DNA from: Sulfuricurvum sp.
GTDB lineage: Bacteria; Campylobacterota; Campylobacteria; Campylobacterales; Sulfurimonadaceae
DNA length: 64,000 nucleotides
Assembly: GCF_028681615.1 (NCBI RefSeq)
Contig: NZ_JAQUHV010000004.1
Location: 124,001-188,000, forward strand
Reading direction: 5' to 3'
The notes beneath the pieces are model-generated. The model saw only the letters and a program-made list of their open reading frames with translations, did not search any database and had not been told where the DNA came from. The translations under genes and the position numbers were made by a program. The number at the start of each line of letters is the position of its first letter. Position 1 is the stretch's first letter. Positions 26,162 to 35,119 of this stretch are shown in pieces.

Positions 26162-26809
26162 TTATGCTGCGTTCAGATATCCGATAACACTTTCACCTGC
26201 ACGGACAGTGATACCGGCATTTACCGATACACGAGCTGTTTCAGGGAGGTACAAAATACTGCGTCCTTTGGCTAAAAAGCCATAACGGCTCCCCTCTTTG
26301 AGCTTTTGGCTTTTTTCCAATTCAATCCCGATCGGAAAGCAACTTTGCTCACTCAGATGTTCGATAAAAATTTCATCACCTTTGTGAGATCGGAATGAGA
26401 TAACCGCTTTTTCATTAAGCGTATCCGATAAAGGATTATAAAGCGGCAATGAAGCGCCGTGACGGATTTTAAACCCTTCAACAACTCCGTCAAACGGGGC
26501 ACGAAGCATCGAGACATCCCAGAGCGAATTCATGATTGTCACTTTGATCATTTTTTGGCTGTCTATCAGCGTCTCTTCAACCGAAAGGACGACACCGTCA
26601 ACACTGCTGATAATTCCATCGGGTTCTGTTGCCGACGTATTGCGTTCCGGGTTCCGGAAAATAACCAACACGGCCAACAGCAATGCACCCGTGACAAATT
26701 CAAAAAGATGCAAACCTGTCATCATAAAAAACAAAAAGAGCGCTCCGATTACACCGGATAGTAGCCATCCCCGTTTTGAAAGGATAAAGGTATCATGTTG
26801 AACGCTCAT
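26162..26809 (-). CDS. Phosphatidylserine decarboxylase homologue, catalytic residues missing
   Basis: The 215-residue protein follows the short Psd pattern: two N-terminal helices (about 14-50), FRNPER (51-56), the DGIISSVDGVVLSVEE segment and the C-terminal TVRAGESVIGYL. Active enzymes of this type have DVHxxRxP with a catalytic His, and a Gly-Ser self-cleavage pair that generates the pyruvoyl group. Here the first reads DVSMLRAP, with Ser100 for His. The second reads KGRS (181-184), with no Gly-Ser in place. Both changes were confirmed by reading the codons. It is therefore probably not an active decarboxylase, unless a shifted Ser is used. It sits between ftsH and pssA. Confidence 0.82.
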   Translation of the reverse strand: MSVQHDTFILSKRGWLLSGVIGALFLFFMMTGLHLFEFVTGALLLAVLVIFRNPERNTSATEPDGIISSVDGVVLSVEETLIDSQKMIKVTIMNSLWDVSMLRAPFDGVVEGFKIRHGASLPLYNPLSDTLNEKAVISFRSHKGDEIFIEHLSEQSCFPIGIELEKSQKLKEGSRYGFLAKGRSILYLPETARVSVNAGITVRAGESVIGYLNAA

Positions 26810-26821
26810 CTGGTTCTCCTT

Positions 26822-28774
26822 TTATTCGTCGATAATTATTGTTCTACTCGAAGGTGTCTCTTTACGCGGTTCGAGTTTTGTTTCGATATTATTTTCATTT
26901 TCAAATGTCTCAATGATTTCTCGTACCTGATCTCCGGAAATATTCTCTTTCTCGTAGAGAAGTCCCACAATTTTTTCAATCGCTTCACGATACTCTTCTA
27001 AACGCCCTTTGACATCCACATAGCGTGCTTGGAGGGACTCTTTAATAAAGGTATCCATGTCTTCAGCCATTTTATCGCTGTATTCACGTCCCTGACTCAT
27101 ACCGCCGCCCAAAAAGGAGTTACGCTGTTTTTCAAGGACCATAAGACCGGCTACATCGCTCATACCGTACATTTGTACCATCGATTTAATAATGTCGGTA
27201 GAACGTTCCAAATCGTTAGCCGCTCCGGTAGAGATTTCACCGATAAAGACCTCTTCTGCCGCACGACCACCCAATAACACGTCTACTTCTGCCCACAGTT
27301 CATGACGCTGCATCAGATATTTATTCTCTTCGGGAGTGTTAAGGGTATATCCAAGTGCTGCCAAACCGCGTGGAACGATAGAGACTTTAGAAACTTTTTT
27401 AGCCCCTTTGGTCGTCTCTGCTATCAGTGCATGTCCGCTCTCATGATACGCGACAATCCGCTTCTCTTTTTCATCGATACGTCGGCTCTTTTTAGAGAGC
27501 CCGGCAATCGCACGTTCTACCGCTTCGCGCAAATCGGTTTGTTTAACCGTTTTTTGGCTTTTACGCCCCGCTAAAAGTGCCGCTTCATTGATAATGTTAG
27601 CAAGATCCGCACCGGCGAGTCCGGCTGTGAGACGTGCAATCTCTTCCACATCCGTATCATTATCCCGCTTAACCCCTTTGATATGAACGTTTAGAATATC
27701 GATACGCCCTTGGAAATCCGGTTTGTCCACCAAAACTTGTCGGTCAAAACGTCCGGGACGGAGCAATGCCGGATCCAAAATTTCAGGTCGATTGGTCGCT
27801 GCCAAAATAATGATCGGAGTATCGGTACCGAAACCGTCCATCTCTGCAAGGAGCTGATTAAGGGTTTGTTCACGTTCGTCATTACCGCCCATGACACCGC
27901 CTGCGGCACGGCTTTTACCGATCGCATCGATCTCATCGATAAAGATAATGGACGGAGCATCTTTTTTTGCCTGTTCAAACAGATCACGGACACGTGCGGC
28001 ACCGACACCGACAAACATCTCGATAAAACTCGAACCGGAAACCGAGAAGAACGGAACTTCCGCCTCTCCCGCTACCGCTTTGGCAAGAAGTGTTTTACCG
28101 GTTCCGGGACTACCGACAAGCAATACCCCTTTTGGGATTTTGGCACCCAGTTCAACGTAGCGATCCGGGAATTTCAGGAAATCTACGATCTCCAAAACCT
28201 CTTCTTTCGCTTCCTGAACACCCGCGACATCATCAAATTTTGTTTTCGGCTTTTCGGAATTGACCAGTTTTTTTGAACTGCCCATCCCCAAAATACCTCC
28301 TCCCATACTTTTTTGCATTCTACCTGCAAAAAACATCCAAATTGCGATAATAATCAAGAACGGGAAAAGCCATCCGAACATCTCGGTAAACCAGTTGCTT
28401 TCGCTAAATCCCGTATAATTGATTTTTTTCTCATCCAACAAAGGGATAAGTGTCGCGTCCGGTCCCACAATACGGGTCGTATAAGCTACTTTTCCGTTCG
28501 TTGTATTCCCGATTGCCCGAATATAGGTTTGCCCGATAGAGACTTTTTCAACCTCTTTGTTCTGAATCAATTTTTTCAGATCGGCATAGCTGATCTCTTG
28601 GGTGCGGGTTACATTTTGACCGTTTATTTTTCCGGCCAGTTCATTTTCATCACCGATTACCGCTTTAAACAGAATGATAACGACGATTGAAAAAATCGCA
28701 AAAGTGATTAGGGGGTTTTTATTAAAAAAATTACCGTTTTTGTCCGGGGTCGGATTGGACTCAGGTTGACTCAT
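26822..28774 (-). CDS. ftsH: FtsH, ATP-dependent membrane zinc protease
   Basis: A 650-residue inner-membrane AAA+ protease that degrades misfolded membrane proteins and regulators. It has two N-terminal helices (about 21-40 and 132-151) with a periplasmic loop. The AAA domain has Walker A GSPGTGKT (221-228), Walker [10 protein letters not shown] and the second-region-of-homology Arg in [11 protein letters not shown]. The zinc motif is HESGH (444-448). The first ATG of the frame is at 28783, but AAAGGA lies only one base before it and at good spacing for the ATG at 28774, so the latter is chosen. It follows prmA with a one-base gap. Confidence 0.97.
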   Translation of the reverse strand: MSQPESNPTPDKNGNFFNKNPLITFAIFSIVVIILFKAVIGDENELAGKINGQNVTRTQEISYADLKKLIQNKEVEKVSIGQTYIRAIGNTTNGKVAYTTRIVGPDATLIPLLDEKKINYTGFSESNWFTEMFGWLFPFLIIIAIWMFFAGRMQKSMGGGILGMGSSKKLVNSEKPKTKFDDVAGVQEAKEEVLEIVDFLKFPDRYVELGAKIPKGVLLVGSPGTGKTLLAKAVAGEAEVPFFSVSGSSFIEMFVGVGAARVRDLFEQAKKDAPSIIFIDEIDAIGKSRAAGGVMGGNDEREQTLNQLLAEMDGFGTDTPIIILAATNRPEILDPALLRPGRFDRQVLVDKPDFQGRIDILNVHIKGVKRDNDTDVEEIARLTAGLAGADLANIINEAALLAGRKSQKTVKQTDLREAVERAIAGLSKKSRRIDEKEKRIVAYHESGHALIAETTKGAKKVSKVSIVPRGLAALGYTLNTPEENKYLMQRHELWAEVDVLLGGRAAEEVFIGEISTGAANDLERSTDIIKSMVQMYGMSDVAGLMVLEKQRNSFLGGGMSQGREYSDKMAEDMDTFIKESLQARYVDVKGRLEEYREAIEKIVGLLYEKENISGDQVREIIETFENENNIETKLEPRKETPSSRTIIIDE

Positions 28775-28775
28775 A

Positions 28776-29612
28776 TTATTCATTTCCTTTTTTGGTTACC
28801 ACTAAGGTTACCCATTCATTTTCAACAAAACGCTCGGTAAGTTCAAACGTTTTATATGCGCGCAAAACTTTATCTTCATATTTGTCCATAATCCCTGAGA
28901 GGATTAAAATGCCACCGTCACGTAACCGTTTTTTAAGATCGCTCGCGATGAACACTAAAACATCGGCAACAATATTGGCGATGATAACATCGTAGAACTC
29001 TGTGCTCTCCTGAACAGGGCCTTCCCACAATCGGCGATATGAAATATGATTTTGTTCCGCATTGACAATCGCATTTTCGACCGAAAGGGGGTCCGTATCA
29101 CAGGCATCGACAACAGCCCCTTGTTTAATCGCCGCAATGGCCAAGATTCCGCTGCCGCATCCGACATCCATGACTTCATTGCCTGCTTTAACGTATTTGG
29201 CAACGGCACGGAGACAAGAAGCCGTAGTAGGATGATGCCCCGTCCCAAAAGCCAAAGCAGGATCGATAGCGATGTTCAGCATCCCTTCTTTCGGAGCTTC
29301 CCAGGTAGGATGGATATAAAAAGGATCGATTTGTACCGGAGTGACACCTTGCTGATACTGTGCAATCCAGTCGTCATTCTTTTCTTTGGTAAGGGTGAGT
29401 TCAACATCAACCACTGCTCCTAATGCCCGTTGCAATGCTTCGGCAAATTGCTCAATTCCCCATGAAACCGTTTCGAGGTCTTCTTCACTTCGGATGATAA
29501 ATCCGTCATCAATCTCTTCAAACCCGACAGGGAGAATATCGACCAAAAAATCGCTAAATAACTCTAAATGCGATGATGGTTTGACCACCAACATATAATA
29601 ATAATCTTGCAT
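28776..29612 (-). CDS. prmA: Ribosomal protein L11 methyltransferase
   Basis: The 278-residue SAM-dependent enzyme methylates L11. The N-terminal substrate-binding domain (about 1-110) is followed by the methyltransferase fold: VMDVGCGSGILAIAA is motif I, and IANIVADVLV is the PrmA-typical motif IV. FGTGHHPTT precedes motif I as in the family. It overlaps cheY by one base and ends one base before the ftsH start, so cheY-prmA-ftsH are coupled. Confidence 0.95.
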   Translation of the reverse strand: MQDYYYMLVVKPSSHLELFSDFLVDILPVGFEEIDDGFIIRSEEDLETVSWGIEQFAEALQRALGAVVDVELTLTKEKNDDWIAQYQQGVTPVQIDPFYIHPTWEAPKEGMLNIAIDPALAFGTGHHPTTASCLRAVAKYVKAGNEVMDVGCGSGILAIAAIKQGAVVDACDTDPLSVENAIVNAEQNHISYRRLWEGPVQESTEFYDVIIANIVADVLVFIASDLKKRLRDGGILILSGIMDKYEDKVLRAYKTFELTERFVENEWVTLVVTKKGNE

Positions 29613-29986
29613 TAACCCTCAGTACCAAGGACAGCGGCTAGTTTTTCTTTTAAGACCTGAGGTGTAAAAGGTTTAACGATATAGTTATTAACCCCCGCTT
29701 TAAGGGCCGTAATAACTTCCGCTTTTCCCCCCTCAGTCGTTACCATAATAATCGGAAGATCGCTGAAACGGGCATCAGCACGTACTTTTTTGACCAATTC
29801 CAAACCGTTCATTTCCGGCATGTTCCAGTCGGTAATCAACATTCCGATATCCGGATTCTCATTTAGAACCGTCCATCCCTGAAGCCCGTCTTCACCTTCC
29901 AAAACATCTTCATATCCAAGACGGGAGAGTGTATTTTTGATAATACGGCGCATTGTCGAACTATCATCTACAACCAATAATTTCAA
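29612..29986 (-). CDS. cheY: CheY chemotaxis response regulator
   Basis: A 124-residue single-domain receiver that carries the phosphoryl signal from CheA to the flagellar switch. The acidic pocket is Asp7/Asp8, the phospho-acceptor is Asp53 (in ITDWNMPEMNG), the switch residue is Thr83 or Thr84 (MVTTEGG) and the conserved Lys is 105 (IVKPFTP). It is first in the cheY-prmA-ftsH-psd-like-pssA run, away from other che genes, as in Campylobacter. FliG, its indirect target, is encoded 20 kb away in this window. Confidence 0.95.
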   Translation of the reverse strand: MKLLVVDDSSTMRRIIKNTLSRLGYEDVLEGEDGLQGWTVLNENPDIGMLITDWNMPEMNGLELVKKVRADARFSDLPIIMVTTEGGKAEVITALKAGVNNYIVKPFTPQVLKEKLAAVLGTEG

Positions 29987-30063
29987 AGTACGTCCTTTAG
30001 TTGATTCTCAATTTCTGTATAGAATAAATGCCCAATGATAACCTAACCAACTTTGCGGAAAGA

Positions 30064-30762
30064 TTAAAAAAACTTTTTGAGATCAATTCGCCCCTCATAA
30101 AACGCTTTCCCGACGATAACACCGGATACTTCGCCGCTTTTAAGCAATGCTTCAATATCGCCTTCATCTTTCACACCGCCGCTCGCAATCGTCGGAATTG
30201 AGGATGCTCTGGAAATTTCAAGGGTAAAATCGACATTTACCCCGGAAAGTGTACCGTCGCGTCCCACATCGGTGCAAATAATCGCTTCTACACCCGCATC
30301 GGCAAACGCACGGGCTAAATCCGTCGCCTTCATCGTACTCACTTCACCCCATCCCTCAACGGCAACATACCCGTCAATCGCATCAATTCCTACGACTATC
30401 GGATATTTTGCCGCCATTGCTTTAACAAACTCCGGATCACGGAGTGCGATTGATCCCAATATCAATCGGTCAATTCCAAGGTCAAGATAACGCTGAATGG
30501 TTGCTTCATCCCGAATCCCTCCTCCCAGCTGGAGTTTGACATTGCAATTTTCACGAATAGCACGGATTTGTTCCAAATTTTTAGGCTCTCCGGCAAACGC
30601 ACCGTTCAAATCGACAAGATGGACCCATGATGCACCCATCTCTTCAAAGGTTTTAACCAGTTCCCACGGAGTATCGGAGTACACTTTGGCGCTATCCATT
30701 AGCCCTTTGGTCAGACGTACCGCTTTGCCGTCTTTAAGATCGATTGCCGGAAAAATAGTCAT
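30064..30762 (-). CDS. hisA: HisA, ProFAR isomerase
   Basis: A 232-residue TIM-barrel isomerase of histidine synthesis. The first catalytic Asp is in AIDLKDG (Asp8) and the second lies in [11 protein letters not shown] in the C-terminal half. The [13 protein letters not shown] phosphate-binding loop is present. It follows hisH by 14 bases. HisH products feed HisF, which is not in the window. Confidence 0.96.
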   Translation of the reverse strand: MTIFPAIDLKDGKAVRLTKGLMDSAKVYSDTPWELVKTFEEMGASWVHLVDLNGAFAGEPKNLEQIRAIRENCNVKLQLGGGIRDEATIQRYLDLGIDRLILGSIALRDPEFVKAMAAKYPIVVGIDAIDGYVAVEGWGEVSTMKATDLARAFADAGVEAIICTDVGRDGTLSGVNVDFTLEISRASSIPTIASGGVKDEGDIEALLKSGEVSGVIVGKAFYEGRIDLKKFF

Positions 30763-30776
30763 AAATAAATGTCCTT

Positions 30777-31388
30777 TTAGAGATTAATAAAATTTTTGAG
30801 AATACTAAGACCGTTTTGATGGCTTTTCTCAGGATGGGGCTGAATCCCCATCACGTTTTCATGGGCGATGGCACTCGTAAAACGGTATCCGTAGACACTC
30901 TCTCCGATACTATCATCATCCGAGGCACACAATGCATGATACGAGTGGACAAAATAAAGGTAGTGTGCTTCATCCAATCCCTCAAACAACGGGTGATTTT
31001 TGGTAAACATACGGTTCCATCCCATATGCGGGACTTTAAGCGGTGTTGAAAAGCGGCTGGTGTCGAATGCGACCACTCGACCTTTTATTAATCCCAGCCC
31101 TTCGCTAATTCCGAACTCTTCACTCGAATCAAACAAAAGCTGCATTCCCAAACAAATACCCAGCAAATATTTTCCGCTGGCGGCATATTCACGTACTGCA
31201 GCATCCATTCCCCGTGCGTTTAAATGTTCCATCGCATCCCCGAACGCTCCGACACCCGGCAAGATTATACGGTCGTAGGTACGCAGTTTATCGGGATCCG
31301 ACTCTACGATCACTTTCTCTCCCAGCAAATCAAAAGCATTTTTGACACTGGCGAGATTGCCCATGTTATAATCGACTATTCCTATCAA
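30777..31388 (-). CDS. hisH: HisH, glutamine amidotransferase subunit of IGP synthase
   Basis: The 203-residue class I amidotransferase supplies ammonia to HisF. The nucleophile Cys is in [10 protein letters not shown] (about residue 80), and the His-Glu pair is in GIQPHPEKS near the C-terminus. The start overlaps the stop of the PglG-like gene by 4 bases. The N-terminus [16 protein letters not shown] is typical. Confidence 0.96.
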   Translation of the reverse strand: MIGIVDYNMGNLASVKNAFDLLGEKVIVESDPDKLRTYDRIILPGVGAFGDAMEHLNARGMDAAVREYAASGKYLLGICLGMQLLFDSSEEFGISEGLGLIKGRVVAFDTSRFSTPLKVPHMGWNRMFTKNHPLFEGLDEAHYLYFVHSYHALCASDDDSIGESVYGYRFTSAIAHENVMGIQPHPEKSHQNGLSILKNFINL

Positions 31389-32293
31389 GAGATTTCCTTC
31401 GTATGGGTAAAATGTATATAAATAGCCAGTCCTACCAGCAAGAGTGCGACTGCTCCGATGATATAAATGGCATTGATCAACATAGCAGGTTCCGTCATCG
31501 CAAATTTAAAGACAAGCATCAATGCCTCGATAGAGAGTGCGATAATAATCGATCCTAAAAATCGAACCATCGTTTTATGCATATCGGATGAGGGATCATG
31601 CTTCGGACGGCCTAATACTTCCTCTTCAAAAAGGGTTTTGACTAAATCGAATATCGCTAACGACAAAGTCAATAGAATGGTGGCTTCAAAGATGTCTTTG
31701 ATTTCAATACTCGCATAATGTCCAAAACCGTATGCCAAAAATCCTTCGATCCCTTTCACAAAAAGCAGCAAGGATACAAATGCCAACGCCAGGGTAAAAA
31801 TTGCATAAGCCGTTCGAAAAAATTTCCCTGCAAGCGATTCTGAAGCAAGAGGATGAGCAATCCGTAAAACCTCGGCCAAAGGCATATCGATACAGGCAAC
31901 GTACACGATCTCCCCGTGCTCGTCAAAAATCGGCTGTGATGCCGTTACCGTAAGTTCATCATTCAATAAAGAAGGATACGGATCGGTAATGGTACATCGA
32001 TGCTCATTCATAGCCCGATAATAGTAAGCCCGTGTAGAACGGCTTGCCCCTATATCTTCTTCTCTTTTCCCGTTTTTCAGATAAGTCGGCCCGACTTGAT
32101 TTCCTTTTGCATCCAAAAGATACGTAGCATCAAGTCCTTGAAGATCACCGCGGATTTTGAGAAGACGAGCCGTAATCGATTCAACGGAGACGGAAGGGAG
32201 ATGATTTGGTAGATTTTTATGAAACAGGTAACAAAAATAGGCACGCGCTTTTGGGCGGATTTCCGAATATTGTTGAATATCTTGAACAACCAT
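31385..32293 (-). CDS. PDC-sensor membrane protein, PglG-like
   Basis: A 302-residue protein with an N-terminal PDC/Cache-type sensor region (about 1-160). This holds YLLDAKGNQVGP, the RSTRAYYYRAM ligand-pocket motif and TDPYPSLLNDELTVTASQPIFDEHG. Four or so membrane helices follow (about 160-295). It resembles PglG from the Campylobacter general glycosylation locus, which lies next to cheY there; that identification is from memory of the family and is moderate. A small ligand is probably sensed, but there is no output domain. It overlaps hisH by 4 bases. AAGGGG precedes the ATG. Confidence 0.68.
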   Translation of the reverse strand: MVVQDIQQYSEIRPKARAYFCYLFHKNLPNHLPSVSVESITARLLKIRGDLQGLDATYLLDAKGNQVGPTYLKNGKREEDIGASRSTRAYYYRAMNEHRCTITDPYPSLLNDELTVTASQPIFDEHGEIVYVACIDMPLAEVLRIAHPLASESLAGKFFRTAYAIFTLALAFVSLLLFVKGIEGFLAYGFGHYASIEIKDIFEATILLTLSLAIFDLVKTLFEEEVLGRPKHDPSSDMHKTMVRFLGSIIIALSIEALMLVFKFAMTEPAMLINAIYIIGAVALLLVGLAIYIHFTHTKEIS

Positions 32294-32319
32294 CTTTTTC
32301 CCCTTCTTGTCGTCTAAAA

Positions 32320-32392
32320 TTCTGCCTCGAATGAGGCAAGCTTCAGTGCCATAGCGGCCAGCGCAGTTAGATGGGACTTTGTTCCATCTAGC
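32320..32392 (+). repeat. Copy B of the two-hairpin structured repeat
   Basis: P1 is GCCTC-GAAT-GAGGC (32324-32337), the 28-base core is 32338-32365, and P3 spans 32366-32392. P3 has arms TAGATGGGAC (32368-32377) and GTTCCATCTA (32381-32390), which pair over ten positions with one G-T pair. The P3 sequence is unrelated to that of copies A and C, yet it pairs. The copy lies between the divergent PglG-like and waaC genes, reading towards waaC. Confidence 0.75.
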
Positions 32393-32426
32393 ATTAAAAT
32401 TAGAGTTTATTGTAGCTTAGTTGCGC

Positions 32427-32432
32427 TATAGT
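32427..32432 (+). promoter_or_regulatory. -10 box for waaC, probable leaderless mRNA
   Basis: TATAGT ends 7 bases before the waaC ATG at 32440, and no ribosome binding site precedes that ATG. If transcription instead began upstream, repeat copy B would be in the leader. Confidence 0.4.
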
Positions 32433-32439
32433 TACGCTT

Positions 32440-33438
32440 ATGAAAACGTCTAATATCCGAATTGCAATTGTTCGTCTTAGCGCACTGGGCGACATTGTCA
32501 ATACTGCCGTCGTTTTGCAAATCATCCGAAAACATTACCCGAATGCAACCGTTGACTGGTTTGTCGAAGAGGCCTTTGCCCCTATTTTAAAAGATCATCC
32601 TCTCCTCAATGAAGTGATCAGTGTACCGATTAAACGGATCAAAAAAACGAAGAGTTTCTCTCTCTTAAAAGAGACAATCCACTCTCTTAAAAGCCGTCCT
32701 TTCTACGATCACATTATTGACGCTCAGGGACTGCTAAAATCGGCATTTGTCACCTATTTTCTGCACGGAAACGTACACGGATTTGACCGTAACAGTGCAA
32801 GAGAAGGAATCGCAGCCCGCTTTTACGATACTTCGTCTGCTATCGCGTATGAGATGGGAGTGGTTAAACGCAACGTTTTGGTCATTACCGAGGCGTTGAA
32901 CATCCCCTATGATGAAAACGACATCCTCATTAAAGAAGATGTGTTTGAGAAAGGGGCCAGACCTGCATCCCTGCCTCATGAGGGAAAGGCTATCGCCTGT
33001 GTGATCGGTGCTTCATGGCCAAGTAAATGCTATCCGAAAGAGCATTTTGCGGTGGTTTGTTCGAATCTCCCCTACCCTTGTTATTTGATCTGGGGAAGCG
33101 AAACGGAATACAAAGATGCCCAATGGATTGCCGAACACTCTCAAAATGCACTTATTGCTCCGAAAATGTCTTTAAAAGAGTTAGTTACTTTTATCGCCCA
33201 TTGCGATCTCACCATCGGCAATGATACCGGACCGACCCATATGGCATGGGCCATGAATACTCCCTCGATCACCCTTTTCGGTCCGACCAATGAGCGTATG
33301 ATTTTTCCGACACCCAAAAATATCGGGATAAAATCTCCCTCTTCTGTTAATATTATGAAGATTGATCGAAATGATTTTTCCATACAAGAGATCGATCCCG
33401 ATATCGTTACCCAAAAAGCCAAGGAACTTTTAGCATGA
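32440..33438 (+). CDS. waaC: Lipopolysaccharide heptosyltransferase I
   Basis: A 332-residue GT9 glycosyltransferase that adds the first heptose to Kdo in LPS/LOS core synthesis on the cytoplasmic face. The N-terminus IAIVRLSALGDIVNTAVVL is the family signature. The DAQGLLKSAF region binds acceptor, and the nucleotide-sugar site shows GNDTGPTHMAWAMNTPSITLFGPTN. It overlaps htrB by 4 bases, the waaC-htrB pairing also seen in Campylobacter. Confidence 0.94.
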   Translation: MKTSNIRIAIVRLSALGDIVNTAVVLQIIRKHYPNATVDWFVEEAFAPILKDHPLLNEVISVPIKRIKKTKSFSLLKETIHSLKSRPFYDHIIDAQGLLKSAFVTYFLHGNVHGFDRNSAREGIAARFYDTSSAIAYEMGVVKRNVLVITEALNIPYDENDILIKEDVFEKGARPASLPHEGKAIACVIGASWPSKCYPKEHFAVVCSNLPYPCYLIWGSETEYKDAQWIAEHSQNALIAPKMSLKELVTFIAHCDLTIGNDTGPTHMAWAMNTPSITLFGPTNERMIFPTPKNIGIKSPSSVNIMKIDRNDFSIQEIDPDIVTQKAKELLA

Positions 33439-34316
33439 TTTTATTTCGTCTATTTTTACTTCTGGATTCGGTTTTGATGCGCTTGCCGCACAGCTGGCGC
33501 CGTGCGTTGTTTACTTCTCTCGCACGGCTTGCCCGATTTTTTGCACCCTCACGCAACCGTGTCATCCGTCAAAATCTCCGTTTTGCTTTTGGCGATACAC
33601 TCGCTGAAGAAGAAATCGATGCGATAGAGTACTCTTGCTACCGTAACCTGGGACTTAATCTTCTGCAAGTCATGGAGAATAGGCACTATACAACGGAAGA
33701 TTTTACCAAGCGGGTGAGCTTTGAAAACCGAGAACACGTGGATGCGCTTTTAGCCCAAGGGAAAAGTATTATTTTTGTCTCTGCCCATTTCGGAAATTGG
33801 GAGATGGGGGCAACCGCCCTTTCCGCACTGATTACCCCTACGACATCGATTTACAAAGCGTTTAAACGAATAGAATTTGATCCCTATCTCCTCGAATCAC
33901 GTACTCCGCACGGAATGGACCTCGCCGAAAAAAGCGGAGCCCTCAAACATCTCGCCCGTGCACTTAAAAATGGCAATTCGGTCTCATTGATGATCGATCA
34001 GTCGAGCAATCCGCGTCATGGTGTCGCCGTTGACTTCTTCGGTCATTCGACCTTCCACTCCTCAACACCGGCCATTTTATCGTACAAATACAACGCTCCG
34101 ATTGTAGGTCTTTATATCTTTTCAGACGATGGAGAAAATTTTACGATCCGATTTGAAAACCCGATCGAAGTTGAAAGCGATGATGCGCAAGGAATTCTAA
34201 AAGCGACGCAAGAGCAGGCAAATGCATTAGAAAAAGTGATCCGCTTAGAACCAAAATTCTGGTTCTGGTGTCATAAGCGGTGGAAAAGCGAATTCCCTGA
34301 AATTTACGCCGGATAA
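33435..34316 (+). CDS. htrB: Lipid A biosynthesis acyltransferase
   Basis: A 293-residue membrane-associated LpxL/HtrB-family enzyme that adds a secondary acyl chain to lipid A. It has a short N-terminal anchor region. The HX4(D/E) catalytic motif is visible as HFGNWE (about residue 116), and MIDQSSNPRHGVAVDFFG is typical. The C-terminal FWFWCHKRWKSE ends the family domain. It is coupled to waaC by an ATGA overlap. Its 3' end overlaps the dUTPase gene by 13 bases. Confidence 0.93.
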   Translation: MILFRLFLLLDSVLMRLPHSWRRALFTSLARLARFFAPSRNRVIRQNLRFAFGDTLAEEEIDAIEYSCYRNLGLNLLQVMENRHYTTEDFTKRVSFENREHVDALLAQGKSIIFVSAHFGNWEMGATALSALITPTTSIYKAFKRIEFDPYLLESRTPHGMDLAEKSGALKHLARALKNGNSVSLMIDQSSNPRHGVAVDFFGHSTFHSSTPAILSYKYNAPIVGLYIFSDDGENFTIRFENPIEVESDDAQGILKATQEQANALEKVIRLEPKFWFWCHKRWKSEFPEIYAG

Positions 34317-34990
34317 GCAGCTTTCAACGCAGTATACAGTTCTTCAGGCGACATTTCGGGATTGTTTTCCCATGCCATCTTCATCACTGCGTTATCTTCT
34401 TGCCCGTTCCACATTTTGAGGTACGTCCCCTCTTTGTAGCCGTGATCCTGACGGAATTGGTTTAGGATATTTTTTCCGACATACAAACGGTACAGCTGGG
34501 TCAGATTAAGCGCTCCCATGTGTGCCAATTCAAAAAACTCTTCGATCAATGCTCCGACCATTTCGGCAGATATAGGGATCAGCGCAAGACGCATCACGTT
34601 TTCGATTTTCGTCATCAACAGTGCATCCGTCCCGAATGAAAGGGCTTCGTCTTGATTCAATTTTTGGAATTCCGGTGTTTGGGATATCCGCATCGCCAAC
34701 TCCTGGATACTTTCAGCGCCGCTCTTATGGGTAAATTCCAGCACAAGACTCATCACAAAATGCCATACATCGACTATCTCGATTTGAAGATTGGCATAAT
34801 CGGTCGGCTGTGCGATACTTTTCCAGTGTTTCCATCCGAATGAATCAATCATCTCTGCCGATTCCATATAGATACAGCGACGCCAATTGATCGGTTTCCC
34901 CTCTTTGGTCATCCCTTTTTCCCACCCTTTTCCGTTTGTGGCATCGTTCAATGTTTGTTGCAATTCGAGCATACAGAGCAATTTATTCAT
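34304..34990 (-). CDS. dut: Dimeric all-alpha dUTPase
   Basis: The 228-residue protein resembles the dimeric, MazG-like dUTPase of Campylobacter, which hydrolyses dUTP to dUMP and keeps uracil out of DNA. Metal-binding motifs are ESAEMIDSFGWKHWK and EIVDVWHFVMS, where Glu/Asp residues coordinate Mg. Both occur in the first 90 residues. The frame is open to 35020, but the ATG at 34990 with AAAGGAC upstream is chosen. Repeat copy C and a TATAAT box lie directly upstream, so the repeat would be the mRNA leader. Functionally it complements ung in this window. Confidence 0.88.
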   Translation of the reverse strand: MNKLLCMLELQQTLNDATNGKGWEKGMTKEGKPINWRRCIYMESAEMIDSFGWKHWKSIAQPTDYANLQIEIVDVWHFVMSLVLEFTHKSGAESIQELAMRISQTPEFQKLNQDEALSFGTDALLMTKIENVMRLALIPISAEMVGALIEEFFELAHMGALNLTQLYRLYVGKNILNQFRQDHGYKEGTYLKMWNGQEDNAVMKMAWENNPEMSPEELYTALKAAYPA

Positions 34991-35015
34991 CTTCGTCCTT
35001 TTGATTGTTTTGAAC

Positions 35016-35083
35016 ACCAAAGGAATTTATCCCTTTGGCTACGCTTGCCGCTATGGCACTAAAGCTTGCCCTAACGGGCAGAA
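35016..35083 (-). repeat. Copy C of the two-hairpin structured repeat
   Basis: Read on the minus strand, P1 is GCCC-GTTA-GGGC (35079-35068), the core is 35067-35040, and P3 has arms CCAAAGG (35038-35032) and CCTTTGG (35023-35017) with an extra G-T and A-T pair inside. P1 and P3 both differ in sequence from copies A and B but remain paired. The element ends 26 bases before the dUTPase start codon and begins 15 bases after a TATAAT box, so it is probably the 5' leader of that gene. Confidence 0.75.
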
Positions 35084-35097
35084 TTTTATTTATCGAA

Positions 35098-35103
35098 ATT
35101 ATA
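35098..35103 (-). promoter_or_regulatory. -10 box for the dUTPase gene
   Basis: TATAAT on the minus strand has TTTGCA 17 bases upstream as a possible -35. The predicted start near 35091 is just before repeat copy C, placing the whole repeat in the leader. Confidence 0.5.
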
Positions 35104-35119
35104 CGGTAATATTCCATCC

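Noticed and set aside
27710-28276. 188-codon plus-strand open frame
   Set aside because: It is antisense to the AAA domain of ftsH and has no recognisable motif or ribosome site.
34304-35020. Longer dUTPase start at 35020
   Set aside because: It would begin inside the hairpin of repeat copy C; the ATG at 34990 has a good Shine-Dalgarno and fits the family.
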